A stretch of DNA of 64,000 bases from Porodaedalea pini (lineage: Eukaryota; Basidiomycota; Agaricomycetes; Hymenochaetales; Hymenochaetaceae). Position 1 is the stretch's first letter. The number at the start of each line of letters is the position of its first letter. The DNA lies in NCBI GenBank assembly GCA_002794775.1, contig NBAY01000016.1, positions 1 to 64,000 of the forward strand. The letters are read 5' to 3'. The position numbers were made by a program, and so were the translations under genes. Shown one piece after another: positions 24,975 to 36,933 of the stretch. The notes beneath the pieces were generated by a model. The model was not told the origin of the DNA and searched no databases. It worked only from the letters and a program-made list of their open reading frames with translations.

Positions 24975-26761
24975 TCAGCCCACAAAAACGCCAATAGGGC
25001 ATGCTTTCCAGGAGTTTGTAGGAATCTTTGTCCATCCTCTAGGCATATCATCTTGCTGAGATTTCGAAGGAACGTGATGCTCAGCGGAAAGACTTCTATC
25101 GATATCCATCAAGGCCGAGGTACCCCGGACGTCTTCTGCGGTCGACGCCGATGGGACAGATGAAAGGAGGATGTTCAGGCGCTCTTCCATAACGAACATT
25201 TCATCATCCGTCCATGAATCTTTTGAAGCTACGTGCACGTCACGCTGCACGGCGGAAAGAAGCGATGTACTGATATCTTCAAGAGCGGGATGCGAGTGTA
25301 CTAGAAGACCAAGTAGAGCGTTGGCACTGGAAATTCGGGATTGATTAGTTCAAGTTGCAAGTGAGACGAGCGTGAGGAAAGGCATACCCTTTCTTCGGTT
25401 CGGTAAACTCATCAGTTCGGATCCCAAGCGCCGAGACAAGGCCGATCACGACTTCTTCTCGTCGCAACAGGGATGTGCTCTCTGCCTGCACATCAGAGGA
25501 TGTCGTATCCCACTGGTCAACACACCAAGCGGCCCAAGCGGCGAGGCAGAGCTCGTAAGACAGGTCCTTCTTGGATGATTCATCCCTGCTTTGAGTCGAT
25601 GGTCTACAGATTAAGGAATCTGTGATGGCGGAGACTAGCACCGATGGCAGAGATGGGTGATTTGCCTTCAGCGCGGAAAGCAGTGGTGACCAGATGGCGA
25701 TGAGGCCGTACGGAAGGATGGGAGCAGATTTTGAATTTGAGGCTAGCCGTTTTCTGAGCGAGCGACGAATAAGGAGCCATTCTCACAAGCGTATGAGCTG
25801 AAGAGGGACGTACTTGCTGGAGACTGGTACAAGACCATCTCTTTCCAATAAAGCCTCGCACAAGCGATCGAGTGCCCAGCGTTCGTTTTCATCTTCTCCG
25901 TCGCCCAGCTCGCCTGCACCCCAACCGCTAAAAATCACTGCAGAGGATGCCACCCTCGCTTCGCCAACCCAACGCTCTACTCCGCGTAGAGCTTTGGTTA
26001 GTTCGTCTTTATACTGCATCTTGAGTGATGCGTCTCGAGAGACAGTCTTCATGAGTGATTTGTATTGCTTTAGAAGCGGACTGAGGGAAGACAGATGGAC
26101 AGTCGGCGTCGATTGCTCGACATTGGAGGCAGAAAGCGTAGGGAGAAAATAATTGTGTAGAAGCCATGCAAGGGACTGAATGGATGTGGTCAGTTAAAAG
26201 AATAACAAAGGAAGGCAAGGTAGTTTGTGCTAACCTCCCTCGCACCGGTACGCAGTAGTTCTAGACTGGGTAAATCCTCGTGAGTCGCCGCATGTCTCAG
26301 CTCAACAAGCCATTGAGGTAGGCCTATCTGCGTGGCGATAGATGCGATCGAGCGCGCATATGTCCCAAGTTGCAAAGGGTCGACCAGACCGTTGACAAGA
26401 CGCACGATGGCAGTCGCATAGCTTTGGCGGACACTCAGTGCTCTGGCTGTCGGAACACTGGATTGCCCGTCATTCGAGCGCTGTTGTCGTTGCTGTTCCG
26501 TGTAGCACTGGTCGTCGAGAATAACTGACGACAGGACCGACAGAAGCGCTTCCAGGGCGTGCGGAAGTGGTGTAATTGCTCTCCATGCTGAAAGCTACTG
26601 GAAGACTGAATAAAGGCTATGTAATGAAAGAATGAAGCATAACGCACCCTATTTAGAGCTTTTATTCTTGCATCTGTGTCTGCTTCATCTGCGTATATCC
26701 AGTTGCATACCTGGTCGAGCTCGGCCAGAGTAGCCCATGGGACGCGTCGAGGGAGTCTCAT
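24975..26761 (-). CDS. LAS1: Las1-type pre-rRNA endoribonuclease
   Basis: The N-terminus MRLPRRVPWATLAELDQVCN, followed by RIKALNRLSAWRAITPLPHA, is the conserved Las1 opening. Further on, QSYATAIVRLVNGLVDPLQ and LPQWLVELRHAATHEDLPSL contain the HEPN catalytic RxxxxH motif (RHAATH). Las1 cuts ITS2 of pre-rRNA at site C2 together with the Grc3 kinase, in the nucleus. The C-terminus ends GWTKIPTNSWKACPIGVFVG, a tail also typical of fungal Las1. The middle is less conserved and carries several short introns. The gene is divergent from the 7TM gene, with 865 bases between starts. It appears complete, at roughly 500 residues. Confidence 0.88.
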
Positions 26762-27626
26762 CTGAGATGCGCATCACCCCAAAATAGCCTCCTCAGGTGA
26801 TTTCCACACTCCGATCAAAGCTATGTAATTGTAAACACGACTCAACAACACGGCAATCGGGCAAAATAGCGCTGAATGTCGAAAACGCATCGCCACTCTG
26901 ACTTGACTAGAACTCAGGTTTCTGTGAACACTTAAGCAAGCTCCATGGAGCGTGTTCCCCACGCCGGGGACATCCATGTTTCTGTAGGTGTTAAGTGCCT
27001 CCGGATCACTGCTTTTACATCGTGTGTTTTGCACCTTAAGCTTTCCCTCTGATCACCAGAATTTCGGCCTTGTAAGCTGTAGAGAAAGGCGACATAATAC
27101 GCAAATGCTCGACCTAGCGAGGCCGTACAGGTGGGTATTTGTTCACGGTTGTTCAGAAAATCTAAAGATGCTAATATCAATGCGGGTTTCAGACGGTATT
27201 TTTAAGGATGGGCGCGATATTTCTATCCTTTTGGGCGATCCGATAGAGTTAGAGATCGCATCCATCGGCGCTGGGTGCGACTGACCGTTGTTCTTTCCGA
27301 CATACACAGCAGGCAATAATACATTTCAGAGCCTTCGTAATTTAAAAATAAAGCTATGCGACTGGCTTCTATACATATCATCCAATAGCGTAGCTTGCAC
27401 GTGACCTTGCCCGCTAGCGTCTCCACCGGCAGGGCCACCAAGTGTTGTCCCTGCACATGGTACACTCGCGTCAGGAACACAGAATGCTGTCCAGGATTAG
27501 AGCACTGGACATGGTCTTCAATCGACGAAGCTATAAAACCTTCGTTACTGTCTTCTTGGGTTCTCATCATCCTCTCCAAATCCATCTGCTTAGTCTTCCG
27601 GCCATCTCATTGAAATCATCATTGTC
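26762..27626. other. Divergent intergenic region between LAS1 and the 7TM gene
   Basis: Several small ORFs occur on both strands but none shows family motifs or plausible splicing. It should contain both promoters. No repeat was noticed. Confidence 0.5.
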
Positions 27627-28738
27627 ATGGGTTCTCTCGACGAGCGTGGAGACATCTCAATCGCTCTTCTTGTTGTCTACCCCTTCGTATTCACTCTTGC
27701 TCTGATCCTTACTCTGCGCCATGGATTCTTGAGACAAGCAGGATGGCTTTTCCTAATGGCATTCGCCCTAGGTTTGCATTTCTTCGTACATACATCTCCG
27801 TCGAATATAAATGTTGAAACTATTTTGATCAGCTAAGATAGTCGGTGCTGCCCTCCATATTGCCGCAGAGAAGCAGACCACCCCAAGCATCGGCCTTTAC
27901 ATTGCCGCTTTTGCTGTAGAGGGGGCCGGCCTCGCGCCACTACTTTCGTGCACTTTGAGTTTCGTTGGATCTGCGTGAGTATACTGTCTCCCCGCGTCAC
28001 GATTTTATTCACCGCACTCATAATTTACTCTGCTAGTGGGTCACGCATCATTGAGTCGCATGCTATCGTTACGCGACTCCGTCTCCGACTTCTCCACCTA
28101 CTTATCAGTACCGCCACTGTTCTATCTGTAACCGGAGCGGTTAAAGCAGGCAGTAGCAATGAAAGTGATAGAAATAGCGGTTCCACGTTCCGCAAAGTCG
28201 GGGGAATTATGTTCCTCGCAACCTTCATCATCCTTGTCATCGTCCACCTGCTCTTCTGGAAGGCCCAACACGAACTCATGAAGTACCAAAGGACGGTAAG
28301 CGGATTATTGTACCTATGTTCAAGTTTGCGGCTTTTACTTACGGCTACGTCCTACACCAGTTTCTCAAGGGTATCTCATTTGCAGTGCCCTTCCTCGCGA
28401 TACGCGTGCTCTATACCATTTTATCTGCATTCTCGCCGGCGTCGTCGTTCTCTTCGACAGGGATTACGTCCGGCTCGAACTCGGGTCTGGCGAAGTTCAA
28501 CAGCATCTCGGGCAGTTGGCAGCTTTTCCTCATCATGGACGTCCTCATGGAGTTCTTCGTAATCGCTACCTACATCTTCTTTGGACTTCGTCTGCCTATC
28601 AGTAAAGACGTGGATTACGAGGGTGCAGGAACCACTAGCTTGAGTCCGAATGCGTCGTCGGTTCCTTTGTATTCTCAGACGGACATTGGATACTATCCTC
28701 CGAAGAAAGTTGACGAGACTTATGGCCAGTACGCATAG
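27627..28738 (+). CDS. Fungal seven-TM membrane protein, DUF7702-like
   Basis: The spliced protein is about 300 residues with around seven hydrophobic segments: IALLVVYPFVFTLALILTL, GWLFLMAFAL, IGLYIAAFAVEGAGLAPLLS, LLHLLISTATVLSVTGA, IMFLATFIILVIVHLLFW, a segment around FLAIRVLYTIL and LFLIMDVLMEFFVIATYIFF. The pattern of an acidic N-terminus (DERGDISIA), a Gly-Leu-x-Pro-Leu-Leu turn and a polar C-tail is that of the uncharacterised fungal DUF7702 integral membrane family. No enzymatic or transport motif is visible. Several short introns were used. The family name is from memory of the pattern and should be treated as tentative. The membrane topology is well supported. Confidence 0.75.
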
Positions 28739-28815
28739 GACGCCCCCCAAAAAATCATGGAGACGCGGCTATCAGCGCAGACTCGAGTTGTTGAGACTAG
28801 TACTGTGGGGAGAGA

Positions 28816-28831
28816 GGGGGGGGGGGGGGGG
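28816..28831 (+). repeat. Poly(G) run of 16
   Basis: Sixteen consecutive G follow the 7TM gene stop by about 80 bases. The exact length could be a sequencing artefact. Confidence 0.7.
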
Positions 28832-29219
28832 CTAAGTTCTTAGTTGGCAGAATTCTGAATCATCTCATATATCCTTTATTTATCGCCACGAAAGCACGAT
28901 TCGACAAATTCATGTCTACAAGTTTTTTTTATCTATTGTATATATTTGATATCTCTAATATGATCCTCTTATAAATGGGAATTTTGTAACTGTGTTTTTT
29001 CTTCTGAATATTCAATGCAGGGGGAATTAGGGATTTAGTTCGAACCTTCCTTTAAAATAAGACGGAAATATCTGGATATCGCGCAGAGCCCGATAGCGAG
29101 ACGACATAAAACTGACGAGCTTATTAGCTTTTTTGCCTTTTTTAGAGAAAATGTTCTTGAAGTATATGGAAATTGCAACATTCCGAGTCGAATCTAGGGA
29201 GCTACAGACATTCACGTGT

Positions 29220-29844
29220 CCTTTAAACACCACTGTTCCTTTGAACACCTAGCAATTTCTCCCTCAAAAAATTTAACGTAGTGCTGAAAAAATATCTGAA
29301 TGTGTATGCAGTGGCTGGCAATATAGGTGCAAATGTTTAGCAGAATCGGTGCAATGGTTGAGTCCAGAGAAAATCAGAAATGTCAAAATTTAATCAAAAC
29401 TTGCAGCATCTCTTGCTAACAAATTTTATTCTGAAAGTATCACTTAACAGAAACATGTGAAAAATTTCACACAAAATTCATACCATCTAAATTATATATT
29501 ATCGAAGTTTGAAAGCAGGAGAGTGAGTTTTGCAATTTACGGAGGTCAGACAATGCAGACAATGGTCAAATTTGACAGGTTCATAAGCTGATCTGATGAT
29601 GTAAGTGCATTGCAAGATTACGGTAACACTAGTGTGACATTATCATGTGCGGTGTTCAAAGGAGTTGATTTTCTCATAAAACACCCTAAAACTTGAGAAA
29701 GCAATTTCTATTTTTATAACACACTTGAATGCTCTAAATAATTCATGCAGATACTTCTCAATAAGCACTTTGTACTGATGCAAAAATAATTAGAAAAAGT
29801 GTTCAGATAAAAATGTGAGGAGGGAAATCAAGTTAGTGTTTAAA
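29220..29844. repeat. Dispersed CCTTTRAACACC motif copies
   Basis: CCTTTAAACACC sits near 29,220 and CCTTTGAACACC near 29,238. The inverted form GGTGTTCAAAGG is at 29,651-29,662, and a shorter tgtttaaagga lies near 29,837. TTCGAA itself occurs at 29,039. The inverted form differs by one base from ggtgctcaaagg at 2547-2558 in insertion 2 of the LINE. Confidence 0.45.
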
Positions 29845-30590
29845 GGACCGGTGAATGTCTGTATTAAAGTCTTGTGCCAGAATATTCGATTTTTTTCTGT
29901 TTTATTTAGAGAGATACGCGGTCGCGTGACGTCTATGCTCAGCTTCTTCGTGAGATAGTCATGGTGGTCACAGATAAAAATGGTGTCGGCGCACCTTTTG
30001 AGCATTAACTTAACGGATCGTTTCCTGGTCGCGTCTCTCCGTCCTGCCCTCCCTTCAGGGTCTGGTGGGGTCCAAAAAACTTGACTGCCCTTGGCGCAGC
30101 ATCGTGATGAAAGATCAAGGTGAGCAGAATGACATACCACGCGATGTCGACGTGGTCAACCGACGGCACGACGCGACGCGACGTGTCTCCGTGCGGAGTA
30201 AAATTTGAACGGCTACACTTCTCGCAGATGCTGAAGGACGTCATCAATGTCAAGAAAAGGGGACACCGATTTCAAATACGCGCGGTAGACAGAATCGGAA
30301 GGGATGGATGACCCGGCGGCTCCTTGGTCGGGATCGATTACTATGGGTGCGTCATTTACGGTTGAACCTCACAGGTTACAAGCTAACCTTGCCCTGCTTG
30401 TAGCAGTGTCGAGTAAGACTTTTAATGCTTTTAGTCTACGCGTTTCTCAACAGCACCCTTAGCGCTGCGGTCCTCCAGATTCACGCGGCCGCCATAGGTC
30501 TAGTCAACGTTCATCGCGTCAAATAAACTTGAAGTGATCAATCCAAGCATCCTGTATTTTTTATCTTATAAGACTTATATGTTTCTTTAG

Positions 30591-32141
30591 TGCTCTCACT
30601 TCGCCTACGCCGACTCCCAGCGTTGCAGTACCGACATCCTCTTCTTCCAGTTCGACAGTCCCATCTCTTCAGGAGACCTCATCGGGTGTGCGTCCTTGAG
30701 ACTAATTCATCAGCACATATTTTATCTTAGAAATAACTTCACAGCTTAAGCGCAAGCATGATTCATTCGATTCGATCAAGTCTACCTTCGAGCACATCAA
30801 GAAAGAGGCTGCTGAAGCGAAGAAGTTAATGGTCGTAAAGAGGCAGAAACGGTCATCTGGAAAATTCGAGACAGCGAGTCATGCCGGGAAGAAAGAGATA
30901 GGCGATGCAAGTGAGGCTAAAGAGGATGGCGAAATACTGGTGTCGCGGCCAAGGGCCGAAAAGGAGAAGGATCGACAAAAGAAGAAGAAGAAACGGCAAA
31001 AGGCACAGAAACGGGTACAAAACGAGGAGCATCGGCGTATGATGGAAGAAAATGCAAGGCAAGCTGAAGCACAAAGCTCCGGATCCCGAAGATTTCTAGT
31101 TGCTATGCCTTTAGCAAGCGTCAGTGATCTTCCTGGGGGATCCGTTTGCAGGCATTTCAGGAAGGGAGACTTGACGTTGAATGATATTCTGCCCGTTCCA
31201 TTAGAATCATTATTTGCATCCTTACCGGCGAAAACAGTCTATGAGTCGCTCAAAGGACCTGTTTATTTTGTCTGTGCATCTGTCCTTTGTTTTTCGTTGC
31301 ATTCTGACGGATTCTCACAGTCTGTCTCTTGCAAGCAAAGCGTTGATGAACTCAAGGCAAGGCTGGAAAGCGCGAACGTGTGCTCCAGGCTTCTCGTTGT
31401 CAGTGAAAAGCACTTCAACGAAGTCATCATACCCAGTGTTCCGCTCGGTGATCCACTCCCCCGCTTATTGGGTAAGCAGACTCTGGTCGCGATCGAGCAA
31501 GTACTGGAAGACTCCCAGCCTCCCCATGAGCTTGAATCCTCTCAAAATTCAGAGGACAAAATTAAATACCTTTTCAAGCCGATTCTTAGAAGTTTGGGTC
31601 TTCAGGATACCATCATCACGACGTGAGCATACTCTCTATTCGCATTGAACTAACTAACACGTTGAAATACCATAGAGGGTTCAGTTGGAAGGAGAAAATC
31701 GGCCTCCGATCGTCAGATGATTTGGGCACACATGACTATGGTCCAAAATCCGACGCGGCCATCATAAAGTTGTTGAATAAGAAGGAAGCCAAAATACTTA
31801 TACTTTTTGAAGCATACTCGAGACTGGGACAGCGCTTGAATACTCCAGATGAAAACAGGGCCGATAGAGTGCGCCTTCTTATCCAAGGGTCTTACATCTC
31901 GATCCGAGACGAGAAGCCTTCAGTTGTCTTCTATCTGACTCGAGACAAGCAAATGGAGACCATCCTTATTTTCTCTGAAAAAGAGGATCAGAGCAAGGTA
32001 CGTTTATCATTGACTATTTTGTAAGGAACGCGACATTAAAAGATGTCTTCCAACTAGTTTGGTTACTACGCAGAGAAGCAGCCGTTTTACAACGAGGTCG
32101 CTTGGGTGGACCTTGTTTGCCAGATAATTAATCTGGTCTAA
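30591..32141 (+). CDS. Tandem paralog A: uncharacterised protein with basic coiled N-terminus
   Basis: I do not recognise this family. Coding from 30591 gives a Ser/Thr/Pro-rich start (ALTSPTPTPSV). It continues into LKRKHDSFDS, then a long Lys/Arg-rich, probably helical region (KEKDRQKKKKKRQKAQKR) that may be a nuclear localisation signal. A globular part follows with SGSRRFLVAMPLASVSDLPG, LTLNDI, KGPVYFSVSC, VSEKHFNEVIIPSVP, IKYLFKPILRSLGL, GLRSSDDLGTHDYGPKSDAAI, ILILFEAYS and a core at residues RVRLLIQG...METILIF. The stop follows DLVCQIINLV. Introns interrupt after SSG, after PVYF, after the ITT codons and before FGYY. The neighbour at 33,268-34,715 is a paralog with the same intron positions. 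The first exon is unresolved, so the start given is only the first supported exon. Confidence 0.7.
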
Positions 32142-33267
32142 CGGCCTCGCTTATTTTCCGACCAATATAGTAACTGCTGCGATCTGTTTCTGATTATTTC
32201 CGCCATTTCTTTGCAATACGGCGGCGTCGAGAAGTCCTGTCAACATTCAATACAACTAAGTTTATACTAGAGTCCTCTGCTCGATTGACGTCGCATAATT
32301 AGCAGCCTAACGCTGGGTTCACTTAAGGCACAGACTATGAGTCTACATACACTGCGCACCGCTAAGGAAGTTATGAGTTAGGCACCGGAGTACTACCATT
32401 GTCCTGGATCCACTTCTGTTAGGCGTGGTAAACTATATTAGAAGCATCTTAGTCGATATAGAAAATATTGAGTGTATCGAGTACACGAAGCAGGACGAGT
32501 TTTTTTAAACATATAGAATGCGCGTGAATCGATGGTTTCGAGGGAGATAGTAGCGTATACTCACAGCGACGTATTTTGTCCCTCGCAAGGCATCAAAGGC
32601 AACTCTGACTCCTGTAGCAGAATATTCATAGATTAATACACGGAACGTGCTCAGATGTTTCATTCCAACACTTCTTCGTGAGAGCGGATTTTTCACCGCT
32701 CTGGACCTTTGAACATCTTCTCCTCCAGTCTTCCACCACCTCGTAGAAGTGGCCTTCAACAGGTTGGCATCGCAGATTTATAGCTACTAGAAGTTCAGCA
32801 ACGCAAATGACTCGGAAATTCCAAGGTAGGTATATTGTTGACCACGTGATATCCTCGCGTGGCGCGTTGCTATGCTCACGAGTCTGGTTTTCGCCCCTTC
32901 GCTTTGAACACTGACAGACGTGCTCTCCGCAAGCGTTAACGGAGGCCCGCGTTCCCTGAGGAAAGCGGAGCAGCTTTCGGATGATCATGGCGGGAAGCGA
33001 CGTAGGGACAAAACCAACAAGAAGGTGCTTGTATCACTGCCACACTGCTCTGCCTCCGTCCTAATTCCTCTTTTCCCCTATAATCGTACAGCGCCGGGTA
33101 AATTTCTGATCAATAAAAATAAACTTGCTTTTCGATGGTATTCATGAATTCTTAGCACAACTCTCCAGCACATCATAATCCCCGTATCCGACGAGTAAAG
33201 TTGAACTTAAAGTGGGTAATCAGCGCAGCTTCTGTCCGTTTTTAGTGACGCTGACGTATCTCCTCAG
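32142..33267. other. Spacer between the tandem paralogs
   Basis: No gene supported. It includes the 3' flank of paralog A and presumably the promoter and unresolved first exon of paralog B. A short exon ending tccgacga before gtaaag near 33,198 would match the one proposed for paralog A. Confidence 0.45.
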
Positions 33268-34715
33268 TACTCTCGCTCCCCCTACACCACCTCTTAGAGA
33301 TGAAGATAAAGCATCGTCCCCACGCAGTAGAATAGGCTTACCCTCTCAGACAACTTCGTCAGTTGTGCGTCCTTAAAGTCATTATATATTATCTACCATA
33401 TTTATCTGAAATCTTCGTCAGGTCAAGCGCAAATACGAACCGAATGAGACTACAGCCGACTCGAGGATGAAAAAGAAGAAGACTATTGATATTGACAAGG
33501 TTAATGGAAATGTGAACATCACAAAAGCTGGGAAGCTGTCAAACAAAGAGAAGGAACGGAAGAAAGAGCGGCGCAGGGCGGAGGAAAAGACTAGAGGCAA
33601 AGAGATGCGATGCATGACGGAGAATGCGGCAAGGCTATTAATGAAAGAAAGTACGGGATCACGGCGATTTCTGGTTGATATGTCCTTGGCGCGTGTCAGC
33701 GAGCTTCCCGGGAAATCTGTCAGCGAGAATTTCAGTGAAGAAGATCTGTCTCTGAACGACATCTCCTGCATTTCGTTGGACTCGATTCTTGCATCCGCAG
33801 TGGCAAATGAGGCCGATGAGGCGCTCAGGAGGCCTATCTATTTTGTTCGTATAGTTCCATTCCTTCGTTCCCGTCACACTCTTACTGGTTTTGGTAGTCT
33901 GTTGCTTGCGAGGAAAAAGTTGATGCACTCAAGAGGAGGCTCAACGGCGCGAGCGTCTGTTCCAAGCTTCTTGTTGTCAGTGAAAAACACTTCAAGGAAG
34001 TCATCATTCCTGGAGTTCCGACCAGGTCACGCCTTCCCCGCTTACTTAATGAGCAGACATTGCGAGCTATTGAACAATCAATGAAGAACATTAAACCTCC
34101 ACGCGGACGGGAATCTGGCCAAAACGCAGAGCACAAAATAAAATATCTCTTTGAGCCGACGATGGACAGTCTGAACCTTAAAGATATTGTCATCACAGCG
34201 TGCGTATCTTTGTTTCTTACGATGATGTATCCTTCTGATATGTCTGTGTATGACAGAGGTTTTAAATGGAAGGGCTCGCAGAAAATCGGGCTTCGATCGA
34301 CAACCGATTCGGGGACTCACGACTACGGCCCAAAATCGGACGTGGCCATCTATCTGGAGGTAGACGAGAAGGAAGCCATCCCACTCATCCCATTTGAAGC
34401 ATACTCGTCAAATGGTCGGCGATGTGGAGTTCCGTCTGACAGGATTCGGCTCCTGATTCAAGGCGCTTTCATTTCGAGGCGAGATGCGGCGCCTTCAGTC
34501 GTGTTCTATCTTGCTGAGGATAAGTATATGGAAACCATTCTTATTTTTCCAGACGATGAAAATGGTGACAAGGTTCGTTATCCAACCGCCCATTCCATGG
34601 ATACGTAGCTTGCTGAATTGACACGATTTAGTTCCAATACTGTGTGGAGAGACAGCCCTTTTATACGAAGGCCACATCACTGGATCTCATATGCAAAATC
34701 ATCAATCTTGTTTGA
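33268..34715 (+). CDS. Tandem paralog B of the uncharacterised protein
   Basis: Same architecture as its upstream neighbour: a Pro/Ser start (TLAPPTPPLRDEDKAS), VKRKYEPNE, a Lys-rich helix (KEKERKKERRRAEEKTRGKE), STGSRRFLVDMSLARVSELPG, LSLNDI, RRPIYFSVAC, VSEKHFKEVIIPGVP, IKYLFEPTMDSLNL, GLRSTTDSGTHDYGPKSDVAI, IPFEAYS, RLLIQGAFIS and PSVVFYL. It ends DLICKIINLV. By eye it is about 70-80 percent identical to paralog A in the C-terminal core and more diverged in the basic region. Splice positions are conserved, so both appear to be under coding constraint. The function is unknown. The pattern Asp, about 15 residues, then FEAYS faintly recalls nuclease-fold spacing but lacks the Lys of PD-(D/E)xK. 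The first exon is unresolved. Confidence 0.7.
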
Positions 34716-35149
34716 GGGACATACTTTACTTTTATCTATTCATGTTCGGTGTACAGCGTTGTTACGCTGATTACTGCTTAGTCGTAGTGTTTCTAATTTG
34801 GCCTCGGCGATCCATATCTTAGACTTACCAATAGTTCCTACTATTCCTCCGCGGTTGACGGCATCTCATGGTCCATAATACTATTATGTTATCACTCATT
34901 GCTTATTGTGGAACAAAATTGGAGCTGCTACTATTACTATGTAGTGCTGTAATGCTAAAACGATTTGAAGTCAACGCGATCCCGTGCTCACACGCGAAGT
35001 AAAGACGCGTCCAATGGCGGATTAGCTAATTTTTTTTGTTGTAAGTGGTCCGACACCGTTTGCATATCAGAGCTTTCTCGCGCTTTTCCTTCTGCCATCC
35101 CCTTCCCTGCTGGTCTTTGTCGTTGTCGCCGTTCTCGTCGACGTCAGAC
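34716..35149. other. Intergenic region upstream of CYP61
   Basis: No gene seen; AT-rich, then pyrimidine-rich near the CYP61 start. Confidence 0.5.
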
Positions 35150-36933
35150 ATGGCCGCCCCTCAAACTCACTCTATCCCCGCGTCGCTGCCATCTGCATTC
35201 ACCTCTCCGCTCAGCCAAATTCCCATCCCGTCTTTTTTCCCAGCTGAGGGCAAATCTTCCGCAACATGGATTTATACGACGGCTGTAATCATCCTCTCCC
35301 TTCTCGCCCTTGAGCAGGGCGTGTACCGCTACAAGAAGTCCTATCTTCCTGGTTCGAATTGGACTATCCCTATTATCGGCAAGTTCGCAGACTCCTTGAA
35401 TCCGACTATGGAGGGCTACATGAAGCAGTGGGAATCCGGCGCTTTGAGTGCTCTTAGCGTCTTCAATATGTGCGACTTCTTTGGATGTCTATGCTTCCCA
35501 CCGTATGCTGACATTTTCATTTCTCCAGCTTTATTGTGATGGCGTCCAAAAACGAATATTCGCTGAAGATTTTCAACTCGCCTTCGGTTGCCGAGCCTTG
35601 TCTCGTACACTCGGCCAAGCAAGTTCTCATGTCGGATAACTGGTCAGTTCACTTGTTTTAAACTGTCTACCTCATTAATGTAATCGTTTCTGTGCCTTAT
35701 AGGGTATTCCTTAGTGGCAAGGCGCACATCGAGTATCGGAAAGGGTTGAACGTCCTTTTCACTCGCAAAGCTCTAGGGTAAGTTATTCATCATATTTGTG
35801 TAGGCATAATGCTAAGTTTTTATCAGCATCTACTGCCATATTCAGGATATGATCACTCGCAAACATTTTGCGCAATGGCTTGAAACCGCCAAGAAGGATC
35901 CCTCAGCGCAGCCTATCATGTTTACCGTACGCAACATGAACATGGATACGTCGCTTCGTGTCTTCTGCGGTCAGCACATACCTGACCATGCTGCCGAGGA
36001 GATCAGTGAGAAATATTGGCTTATTACGCGAGCACTTGAGCTCGTCAACTTCCCGCTTGCGTTCCCGGGTACAAAGGTTTACAAGGCTATCCAAGCTCGT
36101 AAGGTCGCGATGAAATGGCTTGAACTTGCTGCGAAGAACAGTAAAATCAGTATGGCGGCTGGCAATGAGCCGGAGTGTATGCTAGATGCCTGGGTAGAGG
36201 AACTTGCAGACCCCGCATACAATGGTCGTCGAGAGTTCAGTGATCGGGAGATGGCTATGGTTCTCTTCTCCTTCCTATTCGCAAGCCAGGATGCCATGTC
36301 CAGTGGTCTCATATATGCGTTCCAGCACTTGGCTGACCGTCCCGAGATGCTTGCGAAAATCAAGGCCGAGTCGGATCGTGTCCGTGGGAGTGACCCAGAC
36401 AAGCCGCTTACGCTCGATATGCTTGACGAAATGCCTTTCCTCCGAGCGTTCGTCAAAGAAAGCCTGCGCGTCAAGCCGCCCGTCACCATGGTTCCCTACA
36501 AATGCACGAAATCATTTAACATTTCTCCCGACTACACCGTTCCCGTGAACAGCATGCTTATCCCCTCTACTTACCCCTCACTTCACGACCCTGCCGTCTA
36601 TCCCGAACCCGATGCGCTGAACCCGGACCGCTGGCTGGACCCGGAGAGCACCGCGAACACTAACCCGCGCAACTACCTCGTGTTCGGCTCCGGACCGCAT
36701 CGCTGTATTGGAATCGAATATGTGTATATGAACATCGCGATTTGTTTATCCGACGCCGTGACACTGATGGAATGGGAACATGAGGTGACCCCACAGAGCG
36801 AAGAAGTGGAGTGAGCATTTCGAGCATTCTTTTCATTCCTACCAGACTACTGACTTGCATGTGCAGGATCATCGCAACCCTCTTCCCGAAGGATGGATGC
36901 AGACTCAAGCTACGCCCCCGAGAGTGCGTATAA
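35150..36933 (+). CDS. ERG5: Sterol C-22 desaturase, cytochrome P450 CYP61
   Basis: About 520 residues from few exons. After a short polar N-terminus there is a membrane anchor (WIYTTAVIILSLLALEQGVY), then SYLPGSNWTIPIIGKF and GYMKQWESGALSALSVFN. The large exon at 35,849-36,814 holds the I helix (FSFLFASQDAMSSGL), the ExxR motif in KESLRVKPPV, YPSLHDPAVYPEPD, NPDRWLDPES and the heme loop FGSGPHRCIG with the Cys ligand. The final exon gives IATLFPKDGCRLKLRPRE. These blocks are specific to CYP61/Erg5, which introduces the C22-C23 double bond in ergosterol in the ER. The I-helix ASQDAMSS form (not AGxDT) is normal for this family. The gene looks complete. Confidence 0.95.

Larger units (their letters stand above)
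28739..30590. other. AT-rich gene-poor region
   Basis: No supported gene. It holds a run of 16 G (28,816-28,831). A very AT-rich stretch follows (about 28,860-29,990) with scattered TTYRAA-type words and a repeated CCTTTRAACACC motif. From 30,000 to 30,330 it is GC-richer without clear coding. The unresolved first exon of the next gene must lie near its right end; a short exon containing agtgtcga before gtaaga near 30,412 is a candidate. Confidence 0.5.

Noticed and set aside
29030..29060. tRNA B-box-like ttcgaacc
   Set aside because: No A box at the right distance and no cloverleaf can be drawn; it belongs to the TTYRAA motif family.
30304..30346. ATG at 30,304 as first exon of paralog A
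   Set aside because: Its phase does not lead into the conserved Ser/Pro-rich exon that is shared with paralog B.
30591..34715. Assigning the tandem paralogs to the PD-(D/E)xK nuclease fold from Asp...FEAYS spacing
   Set aside because: The catalytic Lys is absent in both copies (Tyr/Ser instead) and no other nuclease motif was seen.
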